From contig LGRX02027855.1 of assembly GCA_001247695.2 (NCBI GenBank), positions 1 to 64,000 of the forward strand: a stretch of 64,000 nt of DNA, given 5' to 3'. The notes under the pieces were generated by a model. The model made no database searches. It had not been told where the DNA came from and saw only the letters and a program-made list of their open reading frames with translations. The stretch comes from Cymbomonas tetramitiformis (Eukaryota > Chlorophyta > Pyramimonadophyceae > Pyramimonadales > Pyramimonadaceae). How positions within the stretch are numbered: position 1 is the stretch's first letter; every line of letters begins with the position of its first letter. This document shows positions 32,101 to 40,266 of the stretch, piece after piece. The position numbers were made by a program, and so were the translations under genes.

Positions 32101-34832
32101 CCAAGCAGTGATGCACCTCACCCTGCCTCCTTCATCGCCCCTTCTTGTAGCTTCGAGGAAATGGATGAGTCCTCAAGCTCGCTTCTCGATTGTCATTCAT
32201 CGATTCTTTGCTCAAACAGCTTTTGAGACAACGTGTGGGTGCTGCGAGAAAGTGAGATTGAGCTTCGAGTCGCAATGCCACGTGAGCTTCACTGGCACTC
32301 ACTGCCACCATGTGTCACAGGGGTGAGGTAGACTTGGTTAGCATGCCTTGCGCCGTGCGCGTGTGTCACAGGGGTGAGGTAGCCTTGGTTAGCATGCCTT
32401 GCGCCGTGCGCGTGTGTCACAGGGGTGAGGTAGCCTTGGTTAGCATGCCTTGCGCCGTGCGCGTGTCACAGGGGTGAGGTAGACTTGGTTAGCATGCCTT
32501 GCGCCGTGCGCGTGTGTCACAGGGGTGAGGTAGCCTTGGTTAGCATGCCTTGCGCCGTGCGCGTGTGTCACAGGGGTGAGGTAGCCTTGGTTAGCATGCC
32601 TTGCGCCGTGCGCGTGTGTCACGGTACTGCCTCTTTGAGTGCGTCGGGGATTCGTCTACGGCTCGCTTTTTGGGAGTGTCTTGGATTCGTCTGAAGCTAG
32701 CTCCCTCTCCGTGTACAGTGCTCATGGTTATTACACATGCCGGGGGACTTGTGTTCTTTGACCTTGATATGAAGTACTGGCGGATCGCTGTGAACGGGGA
32801 CGGCCGCCGGGTGGAAGTGGGTTTTGGGAGGCGGTTATCCCTGTGGTGCCATTCTGGCGGGCACTGCCTGTTGGAGAGCTCGGTAGATTCGCCTGTCGTG
32901 CTGTGAGGAGAGGCAGAAGGTGGTGGTGAACACCTTCTGTGTTTTCCCTTGAATTTTGTGGGGAGCACTTAGGTGCCCGCATGTTTCCTTTTTTTGACAT
33001 GGGGTGTCCATGCTGTGTGGTGTGACTGCATTCATGACATAACCATGGACCAACAGGTCCCATCCATCGACCGGGAGCCACTGGGGGGCATGCCAGCAGG
33101 GTCCGCTTACTCCGTAACCCAGAGACCAACAGTTGTTTGGCGACGATCGGTCACATCGTATCATCTTTCCATGCTGCTTTGCATTTGGGTTGGGAATATG
33201 TATGCGTTTGTGGTATCTTGTCACGGCCCCGCCCTGCTCTTGTTTTGCTTCTCACAGCCACTGGGATGATGGTGGGCTGGCTTTTGTTGGCCGATCTCAT
33301 GCCGTTCAGCGTGTGTCACGGGCAGAAGGGTAGTGGGCAGCCAGTGCACAGGTGTCATCAGCAGAAGGGCGTGATGAGTACCCTGGGAGGGGGATGGTTT
33401 GGGCCGCCGCAGATGATGCACAACATCTTGGGTGCATCTCCCGAGACCGCGCGGTTGGACAAGGCCATGGAGAGCATGGTGACGCAGCTCGAGGTGACAA
33501 CGGCCCTCGCAGGAAGGCTCTAATGCGAGACCAGGCCGCGCGTGCCACTGCTGAAACTCGCCACGTGTCCCAGTTCTTGACCAGGCTGCACCCAAGCCCA
33601 CCCTTGATCTGTGAGGCGCTCGAACCTGTTCCACTTCGATGTAATTCTACCAATGGCGATGCATGCTAACATTTGGCCGTACTGCTGCAATGAATAGGAT
33701 CGGAGAAATCCCTGCACTGCGGTCAGTGCCTGGCCTGTGGGCTCACGTGGTGGGGGGGTCTCTGGGGAGCAGGCGATGCGGCAGTCCGGCAGAGAAAACC
33801 TTGACGATATTAACACGTGGCTATCGTTCCTGCAGCAGAACCTGAGCATAGAGCACCTGGAGCTCGCAGCTGTCAAGTACTTGCTCCATTCCTTCCCCAG
33901 CACCTCCACCGGCCCTCACTCGTGTACACGAGCCTCCATCATGTCATCGCACGTGGCGTGTGTCAATTCTCATCCGGCGACGTCTTGCTGATTGTGTCAA
34001 GTTGCCTAGAATGTGCTTTGCGCTGATTGCTATATGGCGGTCGTGTGTGTCCATGCCTGGACTGTGATTGTGACTGTGACTGTGTCCATGCCTGGACTGG
34101 GACTGGGACTGGGACTGTGTCCATGCCTGGACTGTGACTGTGACTGTGTCCATGCCTGGACTGTGACTGGGACTGTGTCCATGCCTGGACTGTGACTGGC
34201 TTTATGTTGAAATGGGCCCGTGCATATGTGAGCCTTCGAGTGCTGCTCCACTCGCGGTCCTTCAAGATGGCTGCAAATGTTGGACTGCGTAACACAGATT
34301 CTGGCCAGGTCGGCTGTGATAACTTACTGTGATAACTAATTTTGATAACTTATGACCTCCTGCATCTGGTGCAGCACATTCGATGTTGTAGGTACGGTTT
34401 GCATCGCAGTCCTCTGTCCATGCCTGGACTGTGATCGCAATGGTTCTCCTGAAACAGCCTTAGTACTGCATGCGGCATGGATGCTACAAGGCTGTGGATT
34501 GCATGGAGATACTCCCGAGGGCCATAAACTATGTGTCGCGCCTTGCTGCCTGCTTGTCAGCATCCACCCTCCTTGGTTTGGAAATGCCCTTTGCCCGCGC
34601 AGGTTGCATCCCGGCAACCACGCTGTGGTATGTTAAAACAGTCGTGAGGGTTTCGTGGGCATCTTCCAGGATCCAATCGATGGTTCGTGGGGCTCAAGCC
34701 CGTGAAAGATTCAAATCATTCCAGGAAGTTAAAAGGATAAGTCAGGCGAAGACCTCCAACACATCTGCTGAAGCCAAGGAAAGTGCAGAAATTGATGAAC
34801 TGTTCGTCAGATCACATGCGAGCCTGTCCACG
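6826..34832 (+). CDS. Giant multi-exon gene: Calx-beta domain, voltage-sensor block, long alpha-helical region, IQ motif (partial model)
   Basis: Many short GC-rich exons (36-546 nt) are separated by introns with AG acceptors and GT donors, most often GTGCG or GTGAG. Exons with phases that fit include 6826-6960, 7326-7409, 7864-8106; ~9808-9975, 10429-10534, 11004-11086; 13189-13224, 13583-13692, 13907-14018, 14134-14307, 15046-15201, 15609-15707; 16419-16511, 17179-17235, 18044-18241, 18684-18758, 19022-19162; 28348-28519, 28697-28883, 29165-29273, 29872-30058, 30410-30520, 30936-30999. The N-terminal half is a membrane protein with a Calx-beta fold and a voltage sensor. Everything after ~15.6 kb is soluble and helical. 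The start is unknown, and a GTACGT donor at 34833 shows that the last exon lies further right. It could be two adjacent genes, but no in-frame stop is forced between the channel-like part and the helical exons. The overall product is unrecognised. Confidence 0.6.
8312..8690. repeat. G-rich minisatellite, ~35-bp unit
   Basis: About ten imperfect copies of a unit built on GGGAGGGGGTCACCTG TAGG and CCCTGGCGAGG. It falls between the Calx-beta exons and the first membrane exon. The strand is strongly G-rich, and runs of four or more G could form quadruplexes. Confidence 0.9.
8820..8927. repeat. 23-bp minisatellite (five copies)
   Basis: Tandem copies of GATAGCCTGAAGGGGCTGCG plus AGG. It lies in the same gap as the preceding minisatellite but has an unrelated unit. 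Confidence 0.9.
9808..11086 (+). other. Voltage-sensor block S1-S4 (three exons)
   Basis: Exon ~9808-9975 ends in a hydrophobic S1-S2 segment with NVAVWASLADD and FFCIEI. Exon 10429-10534 continues with YFNTVMFYMDLIAMIALVP, a classical S2-S3 with the conserved Asp. Exon 11004-11086 reads TIARAGRAARAGSRAGR then TIKLPKLIGK, an S4 with five arginines at three- to four-residue spacing. The joins are phase 0 and phase 1 and fit exactly. This is a voltage-sensing domain of the ion-transport family, in the style of protist channels. The start of the first exon is uncertain. Confidence 0.78.
11692..12018. repeat. 58-bp minisatellite carrying a splice-acceptor-like motif in each unit
   Basis: Five near-identical copies followed by two partial units. 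Every unit contains GCCTCTTGCAG, which resembles a pyrimidine-AG acceptor, and a GTGTGTCATC that could act as a donor. It sits between the S4 exon and the Lys-rich linker exon. Long ORFs over it in several frames are a by-product of a unit without stops. Confidence 0.9.
12527..15707 (+). other. Lys-rich linker, membrane segments S5/S6-like and acidic middle domain
   Basis: Exon 12527-12650 encodes GEKKKKKKDKTKSK and an acidic tail; its 5' end is uncertain by phase. Exons 13189-13224 and 13583-13692 give VGARLMELFTGK joined to VIVMMMLMLVTSTLLEI, a membrane helix. Exons 13907-14018 and 14134-14307 encode ~95 residues rich in Asp/Glu/Tyr. Exon 15046-15201 ends in a second membrane helix (NMYLTVLIVIILGLGMG), and 15609-15707 gives KIVLDPIDRVSSFLK with an acidic tail. 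In known protist proteins this order follows a voltage sensor. I see no pore selectivity motif between the two helices, so this may be a sensor coupled to an ectodomain and not a classical channel pore. Confidence 0.6.
16920..17068. repeat. 30-bp minisatellite (five copies)
   Basis: Tandem GAACTGTCGGAAGTGCTCCC plus AGGGATTTAC. It lies in the intron between exons 16419-16511 and 17179-17235. It is open on both strands because the unit is a multiple of three without stops. Confidence 0.92.
19945..19990. repeat. Short tandem repeat GTGTCACACCTGGCCGC
   Basis: Three tandem copies in an intron of the giant gene. The motif GTCACA recurs in other intronic repeats (for example 32311-32622). Confidence 0.8.
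24600..24785. repeat. 60-bp minisatellite (three copies)
   Basis: Near-perfect tandem copies of a unit starting GTTCCGAGAGCGGCGGCGTG. The unit is a multiple of three and stop-free in most frames, which creates long spurious ORFs on both strands. It is placed between exons ending at 24292 and starting at 24854. Confidence 0.92.
25031..25300. repeat. 90-bp minisatellite (three copies)
   Basis: Starts of the unit ACATGACGAGGTATCTGCAC recur at exactly 90-bp spacing (25031, 25121, 25211) with a handful of substitutions. It is intronic, immediately after exon 24854-24934. Confidence 0.93.
26582..26812. repeat. 26-bp minisatellite (about nine copies)
   Basis: Unit CTTCTACCCAGTAGACCTCC plus GACCAT, with CTTC and CGTC versions alternating. 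The right end decays into partial units. It is intronic. Confidence 0.93.
31277..31345. repeat. Short tandem repeat around GCACGTGCCTCCTGTCATCT
   Basis: Three imperfect copies (unit ~22-23 bp) in the intron preceding exon ~31456. Confidence 0.8.
32311..32622. repeat. ~51-bp minisatellite (six copies)
   Basis: Unit begins TGTGTCACAGGGGTGAGGTA and ends with a CTTGCGCCGTGCGCG stretch. One unit lacks two bases (TGTCACA in place of TGTGTCACA). It is intronic, between exons ending 32051 and starting 33365. Confidence 0.93.
33143..33310 (+). repeat. Dispersed ~168-bp repeat, copy A
   Basis: This segment (from GACGATCGGTCACATCG to CATGCCGTTCAG) recurs as its reverse complement at 45820-45984 with few differences. 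Both copies lie in introns, each in the same sense as the host gene. It may be a SINE-like or introner-like element; neither a promoter box nor a tail is obvious. Confidence 0.75.
34050..34195. repeat. Irregular minisatellite GTCCATGCCTGGACTGTGAC
   Basis: Variable-length units built from GTCCATGCCTGGACTG followed by one to three copies of TGACTG or GGACTG. A single stray unit recurs at about 34415. Confidence 0.88.
34670..34832 (+). other. IQ-motif exon of the giant gene
   Basis: Reads IQSMVRGAQARERFKSFQEV and then a polar Ser/Thr/Glu-rich stretch. IQSMVRGAQAR fits the IQxxxRGxxxR calmodulin-binding consensus. The exon has a pyrimidine-AG acceptor and a strong GTACGT donor, so the protein continues beyond it. 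Together with the voltage sensor and Calx-beta domain this points to calcium/calmodulin control (inference). Confidence 0.6.
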
Positions 34833-35295
34833 GTACGTTACGGGCGCTCTTGTGCTTGGATATGCCCTGTGTTGTATATCAGGTGGTATCCACTTGAATT
34901 GGCTGGGTACCCTGGTGGATTCTTTGATTGTTAGGCTGGCGGTGTGTAAGGATTCTCGGCTTTAATTGTTAGGCTGACGGTGTGTAAAGATTCTGGGCTG
35001 GAATTCTCAGGGATGATGGGCACTAAATTTCTTGATCAAAATGTTCTGTGTATGCACTGGACATGGCCACTGATGGAAGCAACCGACGGTTAGTCACGAG
35101 TCTTCGGGCCAGCGGAGGTCTGTTGAATTAACTTATACATAGCGCTGCCGACGGCATTTATGTCTCGCGCAATGTCTCAGGCTTCGTTCTTAAACCTGAA
35201 CAGTAATACATATTCCTATTATTAGTACATATTCCTATTGAACTGAAAACATGCTGTGTAAGTTGGTTACAGTGTTTGATTTATTTATATTTTGA
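34833..35295. other. AT-rich spacer after the last recognised exon
   Basis: Composition changes here from GC-rich gene to AT-rich, transposon-rich DNA. A short direct repeat around TTAGGCTG(A/G)CGGTGTGTAA occurs at ~34930 and ~34970. No gene is seen. Confidence 0.4.
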
Positions 35296-35682
35296 TACTA
35301 GGGATAAGTCTACATCGGGGGCAGACATCTCACTTTAATCTACATTGGGGGCAGACACGTCATTTTAATCTGCATCGGGTGTAGACATGTCATTTTCATC
35401 TACGTCGGGGGCAGAAATCTCGTTTTAATCTAGTTCGGATGTAGACATTTCATTTTAATCCACATCGGAGATACGGATTTCATTTCAACCTAAGGATAGA
35501 ATGTGAACGAAATATAATTATGCAAATTCAACCGGTAGATATGTAGATCATATTGCGATGAACATATATACCGGCTGGATTTGCGAAATAATGTTTCGTT
35601 TGCATTACCGTGTTTACATTATTGATTTTAAAAGAAGGAATCCGACGGCGCCCAGATCGATGTATCTAAAGAAAAGGTTAAC

Positions 35683-35895
35683 TTTGCAGTGCGCGTAGGC
35701 AAATGCCATATATGGTGGAATGCGCGTAGGCAAATGATTTTGATGGTCATCTGCCTACGTGACTTTCAGGTATCAATGTCATTTGCCTACGCGCATTCCA
35801 CCATTAAAATCATTTGCCTACGCGCATTCCACCATTTAAATCATTTGCCTACGCGCATTCTACCATATATGGCATTTGCCCACGCGCACTGCAAA
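35683..35895. mobile_element. ~213-bp foldback/hairpin element nested in the transposon
   Basis: TTTGCAGTGCGCGTAGGCAA at the left pairs with the complement at the right end. Internal copies of GCGCGTAGGCAAATG alternate in orientation, so the whole segment can fold on itself. No coding potential; it looks like a foldback MITE inserted in the larger element. Confidence 0.7.
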
Positions 35896-36304
35896 TATAT
35901 TCCCTAAATCCAAATGACAAGTCTCGCAGGCCCCGCCGCGCCGGGATAAGCGTCGTGTTTGGCACGGTCTGGGTGATCCTGGATGCCTCTAATATATGGT
36001 GGCATATCAATACATTTGTATTCGATGTGGTGGTGTTTTTAGAGTGATATAATATTCCCTTAAGAAAACAAGGAAATCAAAGAATTCGGACGGTTTGGAT
36101 CCCGATGCAAAAGAAAATAAGGTTTCAAAATTAAATCATTCGATTCCGCGAATCTTCGACAAGTATCAAATTAACAATATTCAAATAGTACCACACGATT
36201 CGTTGACGAGCATCAACGACAGCGAGCAATCGACAAACTCCTAATTAATTCCATCTCGCCGACTGCGTGTCTGAGCGACAAACAACGGGGGGAAAGCCCG
36301 AAAC

Positions 36305-36695
36305 ATGTCTGACGGCGATGAGGACCTGGTCCACTATATGGATATTGATGTTTCGTGTGCCCGCCGTTATGATGCCCTCTGCGTTCTATGCGAAACTGTG
36401 CCTTGCGAAGTGCAGATGTGGCAAGACCACTCTCGGGGAAATCGTCACCCAGCGTCGCAAGCTCGATACGCGCAAACAAAGCACGTTGTTTAGCTTCGGG
36501 GTTAAGGCGGGCGTTTCTGCAACTTCGAGCAACCCTGACCCACTGGTGAGGCGTCCCAGCACGAAAAGGAAATTGACAGCGGAGCAAAGGCTGGTATCAA
36601 TTTTGCAGCTGCGTTCGTATAGAGCACAATATATGGTACCTACTGTAGTTTCGTTCTTCCCTCACACGCATACCGTACACATGACAACCACATAA
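36305..36695 (+). pseudogene. Small ORF pair inside the inverted-array transposon
   Basis: One frame starts MSDGDEDLVHYMDID and contains CVLCE and CEV, a possible metal-binding start. A second overlapping frame reads CRCGKTTLGEIVTQRRK, then KQSTLFSF and a basic RRPSTKRK. QSTLFSF resembles a PCNA-interacting box, and the basic run resembles a nuclear signal. The two frames probably belong to one transposon-derived product joined by splicing or broken by a frameshift. I cannot name it. Confidence 0.35.
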
Positions 36696-37325
36696 AGTGC
36701 ACGCCTACCGTATGCAAACTGCACAATTCGTTATCAGACCCTCTTACCCTACAATGACATATGACGCGGTGATTAAATAATCCGGTGCCTGGTTGTAGGC
36801 GCGTTACGGGCGGTTATCGACAAACAAACAAAGTACGAATAGTATTTCCACCAGCACAACTGTAGAGCATTCAACAAACAGACGCGATTTTCTTTTAGAA
36901 TAATTCATTTTGGCAAAATCGCAACGGGAAATAGATGACAAAAAGTTAAATAATTAATCATTTTGGGTCCATAAACAAGACTTTCTAAAGACTTTGTTGA
37001 CGTCTATTTTAAGTTTTAAAATCAATAATGTAAGCACCGTATAGCATTACGTGTGTCTGCGCATGCTATGAAATGTCGACCCCCGATGTGGATTAAAAGG
37101 ACGTGTCTACAGCCGATGTACACCGTTTAGGCTTGTAGTCTGCCCCCGATGTGGATTAAAATCAAATGTCTGCCCCCGATCTGGATTAAACTGACATGTC
37201 CACACCCGATGTGGATTAAAATGAAGTGTCTGCCCCCGATGTGAAATAAAATGAGATATCTGCCCCCGACGTGGATTACAATCAGATGTCGGCCCCCGAT
37301 GTAGGCTGAAAACAAACAAAGTTGA

Positions 37326-38640
37326 AATCAACTTTATCCATGCCTGTTTGGCAATTAAAATCAATAAAGCAGACACGGTACGCTTGTTTTCCCGAACATT
37401 GCCTTTGGGCAATACTTTTTTCGGGGGAAAGAGTTTCACCTGGCACGAGTCGATACCACTCCTGCATGCTATGAATACTTCTTGGGATTTGCCACACCTA
37501 CGACAACCATGCACCGAGTAGTAGGTCTTCGTTTGAATCGAAATCGGCTAGTTGGTAAGAATGTAGAACCTGTTCCATTGGTCATAATATACGGTAAAAT
37601 GATTTGAAACTCTGAGCAGAAAGGCAGACTCAACTGTCCAACGTCATAATGCATCTGTAAACGCCTTCTCTCTTCCACCTCGCTTTTACGTGGAATCCAA
37701 CAAATCCCGAATTCGTGAAATTTTGAAGAGGAATGCTTGGATGTTCTAATACCCGATGCGAGCCGTGTGTCTATATAAAAAGACATGGCAAGCCATTCAC
37801 ATCTGCACTCGGATCGTAGCCTAGTATAATGTTTATCAAGAAAAAGAAGACGACACACCTTGTGCGGGGTATGGGGCGCTTGTAGTCTCCATGACTCCCT
37901 TTTTCTTCCCCCCGTTCAGTCCGCATCTTTATCTACTTAGTTCATGTATATAGGGCCATGAATTATTTGTGTCGCGAGCAATTTCATTTCATGTCGCGAA
38001 GGGGAATATGCTGTCGCCAGTAATTGCCATGAAATAAAATTCAAATATTAGAACTTTCGCATGATCCCGGGGTAGATGCACACACACACACACACACATA
38101 TATATGTGTACGGTATATTCAATGCCGATTTTGTTGTTTCGGGCGAGATTATTACTTTCATCACTATTCTCTATTGTCATAGCGCGAGCAAAGAAACAGG
38201 ATACTTAGTGAGTCGAGTGGATGTTCGTAGCCACCAATTTTAGCGTGCATGGTGACTATGGCCAGTCCGCAAATGCAGTCTTGAGTCAGTCAACATTTCA
38301 TATTTAATTGTCGCAGCAAAAAATTGCAAATATCTAGGAATGAATTTCTCTGCGCCTTCAACTGGGCTCGGAGGTCATGTCGGCGCGTTTGAGGTTTGTT
38401 TGCATGTGGGAAATGTATATCTGATTATAGGTCCCTGATAAAATGTAGGGTCCGGGAATACATTATTAGGGGCTGTAAGCCTATACACTTCCTATATCCC
38501 CCGGTACCTTCCGCGCTTGTGCTGTTCAATTTGTCCGATCATTTGCAAATTTAAGCGAACTCAAGCGCATGCTGATGTTGCTGTGGAAAGTTCAACGCTT
38601 CGAAATAGAAGTCAAAACTGTACTTGCTTTCCTAGTCCGA
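37326..38640. other. AT-rich non-coding stretch with a CA/TA microsatellite
   Basis: No gene is seen. A (CA)n run followed by TA dinucleotides occupies about 38078-38108. A minus-strand open frame at 37469-37858 has no domain features and is treated as chance. Confidence 0.4.
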
Positions 38641-38656
38641 TAAAATGGGAGTGGGC

Positions 38657-39008
38657 GGTTCCCTCGGAACCACGGGAATTTCTTGACGACCCGGGAAAAG
38701 TTGTCGGGACGCCCGGGAAAAACTGCGCGGGCCGAAGGCCCGCGCTATCGCGGAAAGGAGGGAAAAGCAAGGAGAGGGGGGAAATACGGGCCGAAGGCCC
38801 GTGCGGCGGGCCGGGAAAAGAGGGAGAAACGGGAAACGAGGGGAAATGCGGGCCAAAGGCCCGTTCGGCGGGCCGGGAAAAGGGGGAAGGAAAGGGGGAA
38901 ATGGGGGAAATGGGGGAAATGGGGGACAGGGAAAATGCGGGCGCGGAAGGCCCGTGCGGCGGGCGGGGAAAAGGGGAGAGAAAAGGGGAAAGAGGGAAAC
39001 GCATTGAA
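38657..39008. repeat. Purine-rich tract with repeated GGGCCGAAGGCCCG palindromes
   Basis: Four palindromic clusters of the form GGGCC(G/A)AAGGCCCG (about 38727, 38788, 38850, 38945; the last has an extra CG) are separated by G/A-only runs such as GGGAAAAGGGGGAAGG. A GGTTCCCTCGGAACC hairpin sits at 38657-38671, and a near copy (GGTTCCTTCGGAACC) follows at 39551-39565. GC-cluster palindromes of this kind are known from organelle genomes of algae and fungi, so organelle-derived DNA is one possibility. The strand asymmetry makes long spurious ORFs. Confidence 0.7.
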
Positions 39009-39309
39009 GATCGAAAATGAAGCGGTGGTGGAAGGCATGGGATCCACGGTGGATAGCCATGCAACAACAGTGAGGGAACTGAAACAAGAAACCTACATCA
39101 TGGAACGCTTTATCGAATACAATGGCCCTGGGTCATCGGAGGCGGATGGTTTCTTGACAGCGGCCTTGAACCTTCATTTTAAGGGTAAACCATGGCACTT
39201 CCAACATATTGATCGACAGGGCAGAGGAAAACATATTGGCATGTCAGCCATGGTCTCCCACTTGCACAAGCGTAAGAGCAAGCTCCCATTTATGGTTGAG
39301 GGATGGTAG
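39009..39309 (+). CDS. Unassigned ~100-codon open reading frame
   Basis: The frame runs out of the purine-rich repeat and ends at TAG 39307-39309. From about 39040 the sequence has normal amino-acid composition, with stretches such as TVRELKQETYIMERFIEYNG and HFQHIDRQGRGKHIGMSAMV. It could be the last exon of a gene, or a piece of a transposon protein. No family is recognised, and the start is unknown. Confidence 0.35.
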
Positions 39310-40266
39310 AGATTATAGTAGAACCCCACTGATACCACATTCTAGTCATTATATGATAAATTGATAATGTTTGCATGAAAGTTGTCTAGAATGCAATTCA
39401 AATTAAAACGCATACTTGTTATATGTCATTATGCGATAACTTGATAATTATCAATGGGTGTTATAAAAGCAGTTAAGAATTCAACTTTGACTAAGTGAAA
39501 AAATAATTACATTCTCAAAAGAAAATCGGGGCATGTTTCACCCGGGAAATGGTTCCTTCGGAACCACAAGATTTTGCACTTTCTCGGATTAGGCTTGCTT
39601 TTCAGTGTGAACGTAGATGCGCTTGCAACCTCTAGCGTGGTGCCCATGCCCTATAGTGTGATACGAGGCTCATTAGTTTGCTACGATGTAAATAGAAGTT
39701 TCCGCAGTGAGCGCTTAACAACTTGCTTGTGCCAGAATTCTCCAAACGATCTGGGTAATACAGTATGCTGCACCCGCAACATGTACTAGACATGCCAGAG
39801 CTGCTGTCGCATATATGGTCATTCAATCTGGAGATGGCACGCAGAGCATGCAGGAGATGCTGACCAGCAATTGTGCAAACATCCATGGCGCAAGTCTGCT
39901 GCCGGGTAAATGCTGCATACCACTACTTTTTATGCCTTAACACATCCACAATGAAAATCGAAGTAACAGCCTGCAATAATCGTGATCAAACCATTAAGTT
40001 GCACATAGCCTTCAAGACTCGCTGGTGGGAAATCAGTACTTGTTGACCCCTCGTTACACCACCTGTCATCACATATGTTGGTCCTCCATGTGTTGCTGAG
40101 CATAAATGGCATGCACTTTTCTGATTCTTTGTCCACTACCCCAAACCTTTGTACATGTTAGGGTCCTTCCACTTTTAAAAGTGGATCACACTGAAATAAT
40201 GGGTCGAATCACAATTTGAAGTCTCCCAGGCGACACCGATCATAGGGCATTACAATCTCAATTTTT
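39310..40266. other. Spacer downstream of the lyase gene; one plus-strand exon candidate
   Basis: Plus strand 39764-39905 has an AG acceptor (AATACAG) and a GTAAAT donor. It encodes a helical stretch including SMQEMLTSNCANIHG, similar in style to the giant gene. It might be a distal exon of that gene, which would then run convergent to the lyase gene. The evidence is splice motifs and composition only. Confidence 0.25.

Larger units (their letters stand above)
25676..34602 (+). other. Helical exon series B of the giant gene
   Basis: Exons at 25676-~25734, 26289-26417, 28348-28519, 28697-28883, 29165-29273, 29872-30058, 30410-30520, 30936-30999, ~31456-31567, ~31890-32051, 33365-33493, 33773-~33880 and ~34491-34602. 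The chain 28348 to 30999 joins without a single phase conflict: 0, 1, 2, 0, 0, then 1 at the end. The sequences again are amphipathic helices, with a loose recurring signature of the type (V/I)P-S-(I/L)-E-E/V-(V/M) and leucine-rich turns. The donor of exon ~31456 and the ends of the last two exons are not clear. Confidence 0.55.
35300..37325. mobile_element. ~2-kb DNA transposon bounded by inverted arrays of a ~30-bp repeat
   Basis: The left end (35310-35495) holds about six units of CTACATCGGGGGCAGACATC plus TCATTTTAAT. The right end (37080-37310) holds about seven units of the same repeat in inverse orientation. Inside the arrays the arms also share an inverted TTACATTATTGATTTTAAAA-type block (~35612-35632 and ~37016-37032). 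Subterminal repeat arrays in inverted ends are typical of transposase-binding sites. The interior carries a small ORF (36305-36700) but no recognisable full transposase. The outer boundaries are approximate and no target duplication is identified. Confidence 0.65.

Noticed and set aside
38512..39087. Long Gly/Arg/Glu- or Pro/Phe-rich ORFs in the purine tract
   Set aside because: They arise from strand asymmetry of the G/A-rich DNA and exist in several frames.
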